Source: Methyloversatilis universalis EHg5 (lineage in GTDB: Bacteria; Pseudomonadota; Gammaproteobacteria; Burkholderiales; Rhodocyclaceae). From it: a stretch of DNA of 64,000 bases. The translations under genes and the position numbers were made by a program. Positions 9,037 to 18,850 of this stretch are shown in pieces. Under the pieces are notes generated by a model. The model ran no database searches, was not told where the DNA came from, and saw only the letters and a list, made by a program, of their open reading frames with translations. Numbering within the stretch: position 1 is the first letter of the stretch; each line of letters starts with the position of its first letter. The stretch is taken from NCBI RefSeq assembly GCF_000378945.1, contig NZ_KB900539.1:1466527-1530526 (forward strand). The letters run 5' to 3'.

Positions 9037-10646
9037 GCGATACCTACGACCGCCGCAACAACGGTCGCGCGGCTTCGCCGGACGAGTACGGTGGCCGTCG
9101 CCACCCGGCGCCGCTGCGCGCGCCGATGCCTCTGAAGGAACGTCCCGCCTCGCGCCTGCCGGCGCCCAGCGACTGGACATTCGAACTGATCGAGCAGTAC
9201 CACGACGTGATCCGCGCCACCGCCGAGCGCTTCGGCCTGGACACCTACCCGAACCAGCTGGAAATCATCACTGCCGAACAGATGATGGACGCCTACGCCA
9301 GCGTGGGCATGCCGGTGAACTACCGGCACTGGAGCTACGGCAAGGAATTCATCGCCACCGAGAAGAACTACCGGCGCGGCCAGATGGGCCTGGCCTACGA
9401 AATCGTGATCAACAGCAATCCCTGCATCAGCTATCTGATGGAGGAGAACACGATGGCCATGCAGGCGCTGGTGATCGCGCACGCCGCCTACGGCCACAAC
9501 AGCTTCTTCAAGGGCAACTACCTGTTCCGGATGTGGACCGACGCGTCGTCCATCATCGACTACCTGGTCTATGCGAAGAACTATGTCGCCGCCTGCGAGG
9601 AGCGGCACGGCATCGACGCGGTCGAACTGCTGCTCGACAGTTGCCATGCGCTGATGAATTACGGCGTCGACCGCTACCGCCGGCCGAGCAAGCTCAGCCT
9701 TACGCAGGAACTGGCGCGCGCCAAGGACCGTGAGGCCTACGCGCAGCAGCAGGTGAACGAGCTGTGGCGCACGCTGCCGCGCAAGCCGGGGCGCGACGAG
9801 GCGGAGCGCGAAGCGCCGCGCTTTCCGGCCGAGCCGCAGGAAAACCTGCTCTACTTCATCGAGAAGAACGCGCCGCTGCTCGAACCCTGGCAGCGCGAAC
9901 TGGTGCGCATCGTGCGCAAGGTGGCGCAGTACTTCTATCCGCAGCGCCAGACCCAGGTGATGAACGAAGGCTGGGCCACCTTCTGGCACCACCATCTGCT
10001 GAACACCATGTACGACGACGGCTTCCTTGACGACGGCATCATGATCGAGTGCCTGAAGTCGCACACCAATGTCGTCTATCAGCCGCCGGTCGGTCACCCG
10101 GCCTACAGCGGCATGAATCCGTACGCGCTGGGCTTCGCGATGTACACCGACATCAAGCGCATCTGCGAAGCGCCCACCGACGAGGACCGTGCCTGGTTCC
10201 CGGACATGGCCGGCAGCAGCTGGCTGGAAACGCTGGACCACGCGATGCGCAACTTCAAGGACGAAAGCTTCATCGGCCAGTATCTGTCGCCGCGCGTGAT
10301 GCGCGCCTTCCGTCTGTTCGCCATCACCGACGACGACACCGAACCGACGCTGGAGGTGTCCGCCATTCACGACGAATCCGGCTATCGCAATCTGCGCGAA
10401 GCGATGTCGCGTCAGTACGACCTCGGCTCGCGCGAGCCCAACATTCAGGTGTGGAGCGTGAACACCCGTGGCGACCGGTCGCTGATGCTGCGTCACACCC
10501 AGCACAACAACCGGCCGCTGCACGACGGGGCCTACGAGGTGCTCAAGCACGTCGCCCGGCTGTGGGGCTTCCCTGTGCACCTGGAGAGCATCAACGGGCA
10601 GGGCGGTGTCGCGCGGCGGTGGACGGTGGACCCGAGCACCGCTTGA
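9033..10646 (+). CDS. spoVR: SpoVR family protein (YcgB-like)
   Basis: A 537-residue SpoVR homologue, third gene of the prkA-yeaH-spoVR operon and translationally coupled to yeaH through a 4-base ATGA overlap. Conserved features include DWTFELIEQYHDVIRATAER near the N-terminus, AYGHNSFFKGNYLF, and MNEGWATFWHHHLLNTMYDD, whose glutamate/histidine pattern looks metal-binding. The family was named for a Bacillus spore cortex gene, but in Gram-negative bacteria it belongs to this stress operon and its activity is unknown. Its membership in the operon is clear from spacing and gene order. Confidence 0.93.
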   Translation: MSDTYDRRNNGRAASPDEYGGRRHPAPLRAPMPLKERPASRLPAPSDWTFELIEQYHDVIRATAERFGLDTYPNQLEIITAEQMMDAYASVGMPVNYRHWSYGKEFIATEKNYRRGQMGLAYEIVINSNPCISYLMEENTMAMQALVIAHAAYGHNSFFKGNYLFRMWTDASSIIDYLVYAKNYVAACEERHGIDAVELLLDSCHALMNYGVDRYRRPSKLSLTQELARAKDREAYAQQQVNELWRTLPRKPGRDEAEREAPRFPAEPQENLLYFIEKNAPLLEPWQRELVRIVRKVAQYFYPQRQTQVMNEGWATFWHHHLLNTMYDDGFLDDGIMIECLKSHTNVVYQPPVGHPAYSGMNPYALGFAMYTDIKRICEAPTDEDRAWFPDMAGSSWLETLDHAMRNFKDESFIGQYLSPRVMRAFRLFAITDDDTEPTLEVSAIHDESGYRNLREAMSRQYDLGSREPNIQVWSVNTRGDRSLMLRHTQHNNRPLHDGAYEVLKHVARLWGFPVHLESINGQGGVARRWTVDPSTA

Positions 10647-10693
10647 CCGCCGTCATGTGCAGACCGGTGATCCGCTGATATCCTTCGCTCGCC

Positions 10694-11101
10694 ATGAATG
10701 CTCCGGCCCGCTTCCTGCTGATTCTGATGCTGCTGTGCGCCCTGCCGCTGCAGGGCTTCGCTGCGGCATCCATGCTGCGCTGTGCGCCGTCCCATCACGG
10801 CAGCACGCAGGTGGATACGTCCGCCTACGCCGATGAAGGGCATCATCACGATCCGTCCATGCCCGCCGTGCACCCGACCCACGATGGCGAACCCGCCCAC
10901 GGCGCCGATCATGCACCGGCCCATGGCAAGTACGGCTGCAGTGCCTGCGCCGCCTGCTGCATAGGTGGGGCACTTGCCTCGCCAGCGCCGCTGTTGCCGG
11001 CGTCAGCCCACCTGCACGAGCGTCCGCTGCCCGTGCCCCAGCCCGCCGCGGCCTTCATCACCGAAGGCCCGGAACGCCCGCCCAGACACCTCCCCGCATG
11101 A
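10694..11101 (+). CDS. Small exported His/Cys-rich protein at head of copper island
   Basis: A 135-residue protein with a clear Sec signal (MNAPARFLLILMLLCALPLQ, then GFAAA) and a mature part rich in histidine, for example ADEGHHHDPS and the HPTHDGEPAHGADH region. A cysteine cluster, CSACAACC, lies near residue 81-88. It resembles the DUF2946-like secreted proteins found beside copper genes, but this is not certain. Metal binding in the periplasm is inferred from composition and from the neighbouring copper genes. It starts 47 bases after spoVR and probably begins the copper transcription unit. Confidence 0.7.
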   Translation: MNAPARFLLILMLLCALPLQGFAAASMLRCAPSHHGSTQVDTSAYADEGHHHDPSMPAVHPTHDGEPAHGADHAPAHGKYGCSACAACCIGGALASPAPLLPASAHLHERPLPVPQPAAAFITEGPERPPRHLPA

Positions 11102-11160
11102 CGATCTGCGTCCGCGCCCCACGCGCGGACGCTGTTTCCATCCGTCTTTGCGAGGACATC

Positions 11161-11670
11161 ATGTACCGGATTCTTTCCCGGACGCTGCTGATTGCTGCAG
11201 CGTTCACGGCCGCGCCGCTGCGTGCGGCCGACCCTGCTGACCCACTGGCCGAAGTGCCTCCGCTGCATTACCGCTCACCGCTGGACAGCGCGCGCCGCGA
11301 CGCCGCCACGCCGGTCGGCGACTGGCGTGCCGCCAACGATGCGGTAGCCGGCCAGGTGGGCCACTCACACGATCACGGGGCGTCCGCGCCCGACCCCCAC
11401 GCAGGGCACACGCCTGCGCCAGTGGCCGATCCGCACGCCGGTCACCGCGCAGCTGCACCGGCTGGCGACAGTCATGACCACGCCGCCCCGGCGGCCACAC
11501 CGCAGCACTGTCCGCACCACGCCGATCACCACGGCGGACACGGCGGACACGGCGGACACGGCGGACACGGCGGACACGGCGGACACGGCGGACACGGCGG
11601 ACACGGCGCGATGACATCCGGGCAGAGCCCGGGCACTGCGAAGGAGGGCGGCGATGCGCACACGCACTGA
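11161..11670 (+). CDS. Exported histidine-rich protein with GGH tandem repeats
   Basis: A 169-residue protein with a Sec signal peptide (MYRILSRTLLIAAAFTAAPL, cleaved near RAA). The first third has PPLHYRSPLDSARRDAATPV and a GDWRAAND segment, seen in small proteins preceding copper-efflux TolC genes. The rest is a histidine store: HSHDHG, DPHAGH repeated, HCPHHADHH, then eight perfect GGH repeats. It presumably buffers copper or another soft metal in the periplasm. The ATG at 11161 is chosen because the signal peptide starts there; the frame is open further upstream. The 3' end overlaps the next gene by 17 bases, indicating coupled translation. Confidence 0.8.
   Translation: MYRILSRTLLIAAAFTAAPLRAADPADPLAEVPPLHYRSPLDSARRDAATPVGDWRAANDAVAGQVGHSHDHGASAPDPHAGHTPAPVADPHAGHRAAAPAGDSHDHAAPAATPQHCPHHADHHGGHGGHGGHGGHGGHGGHGGHGGHGAMTSGQSPGTAKEGGDAHTH
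11533..11604 (+). repeat. Eight perfect 9-base tandem repeats coding GGH
   Basis: The unit ggcggacac occurs eight times without a mismatch, keeping frame and coding Gly-Gly-His. Because codon use is identical in every copy, it looks recently expanded by slippage and is likely to vary in copy number between strains, changing the metal capacity of the protein without breaking the frame. Confidence 0.97.
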
Positions 11671-13090
11671 ACAGGGCCGGCTGAAACTTCTGCCGCTGGC
11701 GGCGGCGCTCGCGCTGCTGGCCGGCTGCACCAGCTTCAGCCCGGATGGCGGTTTCGGCGCGGTCGAGCAGACCGCGCGCGACCGGCTGGGCAAGGACGTG
11801 CAGCGCGTGCGCAGCGACGAAGACCGGCAGGCGGTCGCCGGCCGCGTCGCCGAACTGCTGGCCCGGCCGCTGTCGGTCGAAGACGCGGTGCAGATCGCGC
11901 TGCTGAACAACCGCGGCCTGCAGGCCGGCTTCCACGATCTGGGCATACGCGAGGCCGAACTGGTGCGCGCCGGCCGCCTGCCCAATCCCACCTTCTCGAT
12001 GTTCCACGCCAGCAAGAAGGAAGACGGCGTGCGCGACTACAAGATCGAGCAGGTGCTCACCTTCAACATCTTTTCGCTGCTGACCATGCCGCAGGCGGTG
12101 GAGGTGAACCGGCGCGTGTTTGAACAGACCCAGCGCGCGGTGTCGCTGCAGGTGCTGCGGCTGGCGGCGGACGTGCGCCGCGCCTGGGTGCAGGCGGTCG
12201 CCGCCGGACAGACGCTGCGCTACATGGAACAGGTGATGGAAGCCGCGGATGCCGGTGCCGAACTGGCGAAGCGCATGCGCGCCGCCGGCAACCACAGCGC
12301 GCTGGCCGAAGCGCGCGAGCAGGGTTTCCGCGCCGATGCCGCGCTGAATCTGGCGCGCGCGCAGCAGGCGCAGGTGGCGGCCCGCGAACGGCTGACCCGA
12401 TTGCTCGGCCTGTGGGGCGAACAGACCGCCTTCGCGCTACCCGACCGTCTGCCCGACCTGCCTGCGGCAGCGCTGGACGCGCCGGACATCGAGCGTCAGG
12501 CGATGGGTTCGCGCATCGATCTGCAGATCGCGAAGCTGGACGCCGAAGCGACCGCGCGCAACCTCGGGCTGACGAAGACCACGCGCTTCATCGACGTGCT
12601 CGAAGTCGGGCCGGCGCGCGTGCTCGAAGGTCGGCGCAGCGAGTCCTACAAGAAGGGCTATGAAATCAGTTTCGAACTGCCGCTGTTCGACTGGGGCGGT
12701 TCGAAAGTGGCGCGTGCCGAGGCGATTTACATGCAGTCGGTCGAGCGCGCGGCGGAGGCCGCGGTCAATGCCCGCTCCGAAGTGCGCGAAGCCTATACCG
12801 GCTACCGCACTGCCTTCGACATCGCCCGCCACTACCGCGACGAGGTGGTGCCGCTCAGGAAGCGGGTGTCCGACGAAAACCTGCTGCGCTACAACGGCAT
12901 GCTGATCGGCGTGTTCGAACTGCTGGCCGACGCGCGCGCGCAAGTGGCCGGCGTGAATGGCTATATCGAGGCGCTGCGCGACTTCTGGATCGCCCAGGCC
13001 GATCTCGACATGGCGCTGGTCGGTCGCCCCGATCTCGCGCCGCCCCCCGGCGCAGCGCTGTCCACTGCAGCGGCCGACGCCGCCCACTGA
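11654..13090 (+). CDS. TolC-family outer membrane efflux lipoprotein
   Basis: A 478-residue outer membrane factor. The N-terminus carries a lipobox, LLAGCTSF, with the acylated cysteine near residue 25. Two OEP-type repeats follow: the first has SVEDAVQIALLNNRGLQAGFHDLGIREAELV, seen across residues 75-105, and the second begins around residue 280 with DLQIAKLDAEATARNLGLTK and ends in long coiled coils. It should form the trimeric channel of a tripartite exporter or copper efflux route, yet no RND pump or membrane fusion protein is encoded beside it. It lies between a His-rich protein and a multicopper oxidase, an arrangement typical of periplasmic copper detoxification islands. Confidence 0.88.
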   Translation: MRTRTEQGRLKLLPLAAALALLAGCTSFSPDGGFGAVEQTARDRLGKDVQRVRSDEDRQAVAGRVAELLARPLSVEDAVQIALLNNRGLQAGFHDLGIREAELVRAGRLPNPTFSMFHASKKEDGVRDYKIEQVLTFNIFSLLTMPQAVEVNRRVFEQTQRAVSLQVLRLAADVRRAWVQAVAAGQTLRYMEQVMEAADAGAELAKRMRAAGNHSALAEAREQGFRADAALNLARAQQAQVAARERLTRLLGLWGEQTAFALPDRLPDLPAAALDAPDIERQAMGSRIDLQIAKLDAEATARNLGLTKTTRFIDVLEVGPARVLEGRRSESYKKGYEISFELPLFDWGGSKVARAEAIYMQSVERAAEAAVNARSEVREAYTGYRTAFDIARHYRDEVVPLRKRVSDENLLRYNGMLIGVFELLADARAQVAGVNGYIEALRDFWIAQADLDMALVGRPDLAPPPGAALSTAAADAAH

Positions 13091-13123
13091 GTGCATCCGG
13101 ATGCGACCCGTGTGCGTGTTTCT

Positions 13124-13213
13124 GTGGGAGCGGCGCCCTCGCCGCGATGCATTGCCCGGACCGAGCGTCCTCCGCCGCTCCGTCACGCATCGCGGCGAGG
13201 GCGCTGCTCCTAC
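13124..13213. repeat. REP-like palindromic repeat pair
   Basis: Two inverted copies of a 25-base GC-rich motif fill the gap between the TolC-like gene and the oxidase. The first, at 13124-13150, reads GTGGGAGCGGCGCC then CTCGCCGCGATGC. The second, at 13187-13213, is its reverse complement with two changes. The same motif recurs near 15.2, 18.5, 18.6 and 33.7 kb. Positions 13124-13136 match the intact 13-base target of the IS110 element. Confidence 0.88.
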
Positions 13214-13253
13214 GGCCGCACGGTCGCCCTCCGGACATGATTGAGGACATGAC

Positions 13254-14672
13254 ATGACTTCCCGCAGAGATTTCTTCCGCAGTGCCGGCATCGCCGGTGC
13301 GGCCGTCGCGGCCACCACGGTGAGCCGGGTCGCGCTGGCCGCGATTCCCGAGCCGGTGATCGAAACCACCGCCGATACGCGCGGCCCGCTCAGGCCGCCG
13401 GACGGCCGGCCCTACAACCCGGTGGTGACGCTGAACGGCTGGACGCTGCCCTGGCGCATGAAGGACGGCGTCAAGGAGTTCCATCTGGTGGCCGAGCCGG
13501 TGGTGCGCGAAATGGCGCCCGGCTTCAAGGCCCACTTGTGGGGCTACAACGGCCAGTCGCCCGGGCCCACCATCGAGGTGGTCGAAGGCGACCGCGTGCG
13601 CATTTACGTGACCAACCGGCTGCCCGAGCGCACCAGCGTGCACTGGCACGGCCAGCGCCTGCCCAACGGCATGGATGGCGTCAGCGGGCTGACCCAGCCG
13701 GCGATCCCGCCCGGCAAGACCTTCGTCTATGAATTCGTCGCGCGCCGCCCCGGCACTTTCATGTACCACCCGCACGCCGACGAAATGACGCAGATGGCGA
13801 TGGGCATGATGGGCTTCTGGGTCACTCACCCCAAGGGCCGCCATCCGCTGATCGCGACCGTCGACCGCGACTATGTGTTCCTGCTCAACGCCTACGACAT
13901 CGACCCCGGCAGCTACACGCCGAAAACCATGACCATGCTGGATTTCAACCTGTGGTCGTGGAACAGCCGCATCTTCCCCGGCATCGCGCCGCTGGTGGCG
14001 CGGAAGAACGACCGCGTGCGCATCCGCATCGGCAACCTGACGATGACCAACCACCCCATCCACATCCACGGTCACGAGTTCGAGGTGACCGGCACCGATG
14101 GCGGGCCGGTACCTAAGAGTGCGCGCTGGCCGGAGGTGACGACCGATATCGGCGTCGGCCAGATGCGGCAGATCGAGTTCATCGCGGACGAGGAGGGCGA
14201 CTGGGCCTTTCACTGCCACAAGAGCCACCACACGATGAACGCCATGGGCCACGACGTGCCCAACCTGGTCGGTGTCGATCAGCGCGGGCTGGCCGAGCGC
14301 ATTTCGAATCTGGTGCCTGGCTACATGGCCATGGGCGAGCGTGGCATGGCGGACATGGCCGACATGAAAATGCCGTTGCCGGAGAACACCGCGCCGATGA
14401 TGACCGGCGACGGGCCTTTCGGCTCGGTCGAGATGGGCGGCATGTTCTCGGTGTTCAAGGTGAGGCGCGACCAGAAGCGGGGCGATTACACCGACCCCGG
14501 CTGGTTCCGCCATCCGCCGGGTACGGTGGCGCACGAAGTGGGCGAGGCGCCGCCGGCCGCACCGCCGCCGGCCGGCCACGATCACGGCGCCTCCAGCATG
14601 CCGCTCGCGCAGCCGCAGGACATCGAAGTGCAGGTGCGCAAGCCGGGTGCCGGCGCGCACGATCACCATTGA
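13254..14672 (+). CDS. Tat-exported multicopper oxidase (copper oxidase)
   Basis: A 472-residue three-domain multicopper oxidase. The Tat signal is SRRDFFRSAGIAGAAVAA at the N-terminus. Copper ligands are complete: HWHGQRLPNGMDG and YHPHADEM in domain 1, HPIHIHGHEF, and the type-1/type-3 motif HCHKSHHTMNAM (HCHxxxHxxxxM) in domain 3. An unusual Met-rich stretch (MAMGERGMADMADMKM) follows, probably a substrate copper site, and the C-terminus is His-rich (GHDHGASS, HDHH). It probably oxidises Cu(I) to the less toxic Cu(II) in the periplasm. It is preceded by a REP-like pair and followed after 11 bases by the DUF411 gene. Confidence 0.93.
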   Translation: MTSRRDFFRSAGIAGAAVAATTVSRVALAAIPEPVIETTADTRGPLRPPDGRPYNPVVTLNGWTLPWRMKDGVKEFHLVAEPVVREMAPGFKAHLWGYNGQSPGPTIEVVEGDRVRIYVTNRLPERTSVHWHGQRLPNGMDGVSGLTQPAIPPGKTFVYEFVARRPGTFMYHPHADEMTQMAMGMMGFWVTHPKGRHPLIATVDRDYVFLLNAYDIDPGSYTPKTMTMLDFNLWSWNSRIFPGIAPLVARKNDRVRIRIGNLTMTNHPIHIHGHEFEVTGTDGGPVPKSARWPEVTTDIGVGQMRQIEFIADEEGDWAFHCHKSHHTMNAMGHDVPNLVGVDQRGLAERISNLVPGYMAMGERGMADMADMKMPLPENTAPMMTGDGPFGSVEMGGMFSVFKVRRDQKRGDYTDPGWFRHPPGTVAHEVGEAPPAAPPPAGHDHGASSMPLAQPQDIEVQVRKPGAGAHDHH

Positions 14673-14683
14673 AAGGACGCATC

Positions 14684-15148
14684 ATGAACACGACACGTCG
14701 CGCGCTGATCGGCGCACTCGCCACCGCTGCACTGCTGCCGCGCGCCGCCACGCTGATGGCCGCGCCGAAACCGCTGGTCGAGGTGTGGAAAAGCCCGACC
14801 TGCGGCTGCTGCAAGGACTGGGTGGCCCATCTCGAAGCGAACGGCTTCGCGGTCAAGGTGTATGAAACCGGCAACAACGAGGCGCGCGCCCGGCTCGGCA
14901 TGCCGGCGAAGTACGGCTCCTGCCACACCGCGCGGGTCGACGGCTATCTGCTGGAAGGCCATGTGCCGGCGAGCGAGGTGCAGAAGCTGCTGAAGGAAAA
15001 ACCGAAGGCGCTCGGCCTGGCGGTGCCGGCGATGCCGGTCGGCTCGCCCGGCATGGATGGCCCGGAATACAAGGGGCGCAAGGACCCGTACGACGTGCTG
15101 CTGGTGCAGGCGGACGGCAACGCGAGCGTGTATCGCAGCTATCGCTGA
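14684..15148 (+). CDS. DUF411 metal-binding protein
   Basis: A 154-residue exported protein with a Tat-like or Sec leader (NTTRRALIGALATAALLP). The DUF411 signature is VWKSPTCGCCKDWVAHLE, whose CGCC cluster is a plausible copper site, and later YGSCHTARVDGYLLEGHVPA. DUF411 proteins regularly accompany copper resistance genes, and a periplasmic metallochaperone role is the usual suggestion. The ATG at 14684 follows GAAAGGA at good distance; an upstream in-frame ATG at 14669 overlaps the oxidase stop. It closes the rightward copper operon. Confidence 0.88.
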   Translation: MNTTRRALIGALATAALLPRAATLMAAPKPLVEVWKSPTCGCCKDWVAHLEANGFAVKVYETGNNEARARLGMPAKYGSCHTARVDGYLLEGHVPASEVQKLLKEKPKALGLAVPAMPVGSPGMDGPEYKGRKDPYDVLLVQADGNASVYRSYR

Positions 15149-15178
15149 GCCGTCCGCCTTTTCCGGAGCCGCCGCTGG

Positions 15179-15243
15179 AATCGCGGCGGGGGCGGCGCGC
15201 TTACCTCGGGCGGGATGTCGTGAGAGCGACGCCCCGTCGCGAT
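15179..15243. repeat. Degenerate REP-like pair
   Basis: Two diverged copies of the dispersed palindrome (15179-15204 and 15220-15243, in opposite orientation) sit between the convergent DUF411 and copZ genes. They keep the ATCGCGGCG and GCGAT ends but have lost the exact GCGCCGCTCCCAC core, so they look like old copies. They may fold into a hairpin that ends both transcripts. Confidence 0.6.
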
Positions 15244-15254
15244 CGGGCGCCTGC

Positions 15255-15470
15255 TCACGCGGGATGCATTTGCGCCGGCGGGTAGTCCGCCTCCGCCAGT
15301 GCAGCGCGGTAGGTGTCGGCGTCCACGGTCGATTCGATGCGCACGCGGTGGGTCGGCAGATCGATGTCGACTTTCGCGTCGGCGTCGAGGCCGGCGACCA
15401 GGGCCTTGATGCGGCCGGCGCAGTGACCGCAGGTCATGTCGGGAACGGTGAATTCGATGGTCGTGCTCAT
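15255..15470 (-). CDS. copZ: Copper chaperone, HMA domain (CopZ-like)
   Basis: A 71-residue single heavy-metal-associated domain. The metal site is DMTCGHCAGRIKAL, with CxxC at residues 14-17, and the ferredoxin-like fold runs to the end of the protein. It should carry Cu(I) in the cytoplasm to the CopA ATPase encoded divergently 185 bases away. A MerR/CueR-type operator lies upstream of its start, so both chaperone and pump can respond to the same sensor. Confidence 0.92.
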   Translation of the reverse strand: MSTTIEFTVPDMTCGHCAGRIKALVAGLDADAKVDIDLPTHRVRIESTVDADTYRAALAEADYPPAQMHPA

Positions 15471-15510
15471 CGCTGTACTCCGGTGTCGGGTTGGGATGAG
15501 CAGATGATGG

Positions 15511-15536
15511 ACCTTGCCACGGTGGGAAGGTCAAGC
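15511..15536 (-). promoter_or_regulatory. CueR-type operator/promoter of copZ
   Basis: On the minus strand TTGACC is followed by a 19-base spacer containing the dyad ACCTTCCCACCGTGGCAAGGT, then CATCAT. An overlong 19-base spacer with ACCTT/AAGGT dyad is the mark of MerR-family activators, which untwist such promoters. It faces copZ, whose ATG is about 40 bases away. Confidence 0.85.
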
Positions 15537-15582
15537 GTCCGTGCCAGTCTGCGGCGCGGGACGCAGTCGCTGAAATATCCGC

Positions 15583-15613
15583 TTGACCTTGCCATGATGG
15601 GAAGGTGGACACT
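15583..15613 (+). promoter_or_regulatory. CueR-type operator/promoter of copA
   Basis: TTGACC (15583-15588) is separated by 19 bases from a weak -10 GACACT (15608-15613). The spacer carries the dyad ACCTTGCCATGATGGGAAGGT (15586-15606), closely matching the copZ site. The likely activator is the CueR-like protein encoded downstream of copA, which would give copper-induced feedback. Confidence 0.87.
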
Positions 15614-15654
15614 GGTTCCGTCATCCAGCGACAGGACAGCAAAAGGATTCTCCG

Positions 15655-18071
<2,417 letters not shown>

Positions 18072-18075
<4 letters not shown>

Positions 18076-18479
18076 ACATCGGCGAGGCGGCGGCACGCTC
18101 GGGCGTGTCGGCCAAGATGGTCAGGCATTACGAATCGCTTGGCCTGCTGCCGCAGGTGGCGCGGAGCGACGCCGGCTACCGGCAGTACGGCGAGCGCGAG
18201 GTGCACACGCTGCGTTTCATCCGCCGCGCGCGCGACCTCGGTTTCTCGATGGTCGAAATCGCCGGTCTGCTCGCGCTGTGGCAGAAGCCGGACCGCGCCA
18301 GCGGCGACGTGAAACGCATCGCCGAAGCGCACATTGCCGACCTCGATCGGCGCATCGCCGAAATGAGCGCGATGAAGCGCACGCTGGAAACCCTGGTGCA
18401 TTGCTGCCACGGCGACCACCGGCCGGACTGCCCGATACTGGACGGACTGGCCGAGGTGGGCGGTCCGTCGCAGACCTGA
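18072..18479 (+). CDS. cueR: MerR-family copper-responsive regulator (CueR-like)
   Basis: A 135-residue MerR activator. The winged helix-turn-helix is [20 protein letters not shown]; a dimerisation helix follows. The metal-binding loop [13 protein letters not shown] contains the two cysteines at CueR spacing (C-x7-C), indicating monovalent copper or silver. It should bind the two 19-base-spacer promoters at 15.5-15.6 kb. It overlaps copA by four bases, so its own level rises with copA. Confidence 0.92.
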
Positions 18480-18487
18480 CTGCCGGT

Positions 18488-18562
18488 ATCGCGGCGGGGC
18501 GCCGCGCCTACGACGGCGAAGGCCTTTGCAGATTCGGTGGGAGCGGCGCCTCGCCGCGATTG
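18488..18562. repeat. REP-like palindromic repeats
   Basis: Two copies of the dispersed palindrome lie just after cueR. The unit at 18488-18511 is in one orientation and partly degenerate. The unit at 18537-18562 is in the opposite orientation and contains the intact GTGGGAGCGGCGC at 18537-18549, the reverse complement of the IS110 target. A third unit follows at 18600, forming an inverted pair with it, and that one is split by the insertion element. Confidence 0.87.
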
Positions 18563-18599
18563 CAGCCTTGAAACCGAGACAGCGTCTGCTCGACGGCCC

Positions 18600-18620
18600 C
18601 ATCGCGGCGGGGGCGCCGCT
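18600..18620 (+). repeat. Left half of a REP-like unit interrupted by IS110
   Basis: CATCGCGGCGGGGGCGCCGCT ends abruptly at 18620. The missing right arm, CTCCCACGGGTCACGG, is found at 19820-19835 on the far side of the element. Joining them at a single CT restores a REP-like unit whose core GCGCCGCTCCCAC matches the copy at 33755-33767. Apart from a CT shared by both ends there is no target duplication. Confidence 0.9.
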
Positions 18621-18622
18621 TG

Positions 18623-18628
18623 TATGTT
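18623..18628 (+). promoter_or_regulatory. Left-end half of a circle-junction promoter
   Basis: TATGTT at 18623-18628 can act as a -10. In the circular form of the element, the right end joins the left end through CT. TTGCGC at 19801-19806 then lies exactly 17 bases upstream of this -10 (15 bases of right end plus TG of the left end). Junction promoters formed on excision are known in the IS110 family. The -35 is weak (TTG only). Confidence 0.6.
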
Positions 18629-18634
18629 CATCTG

Positions 18635-18810
18635 CGGCAAGCGTAGTAGTGGACGCTTGTCGGGCGGAGGGACGAGCGCCGCATCTGACGGCAAGCACGT
18701 ACAGACAGTGGGAGAGATGTCCCGCCTTCACCCCCGAGCACCGATGAGGAATCCTTCGGACCGCGTCTGACCCGGTACCGACCATATCCTGCAAGCCTGT
18801 GCCCAGGTGA
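18635..18810 (+). ncRNA. Predicted IS110 bridge RNA
   Basis: A target loop is closed by the stem GGGAC (18669-18673) with GTCCC (18719-18723). Inside it, GCGCCGC (18676-18682) is identical to the left target, and GTGGGAG (18708-18714) is the reverse complement of the right target including the CT core. A second, donor part has GAATC (18749-18753), identical to the element's right end before CT. It also has CCTGCAAG (18788-18795), which pairs with the left end starting at CT in 7 of 8 positions, counting one G-U. A possible closing stem is GCAC (18738-18741) with GTGC (18799-18802). Boundaries are estimated: the start comes from the junction promoter and the end from the last stem. Confidence 0.8.
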
Positions 18811-18850
18811 CCCCGACAAGCCCTTCAACCATAGTCCGGAGGTGCTCATC

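Noticed and set aside
5479-9180. A 1233-codon open frame on the minus strand over prkA-yeaH
   Set aside because: It is antisense to two clear family members and reads as a low-complexity His/Arg/Val-rich protein without motifs; long antisense frames are expected at this GC content.
11533-11604. Possible CRISPR-like direct repeats
   Set aside because: The 9-base units are contiguous without spacers and code in frame for GGH.
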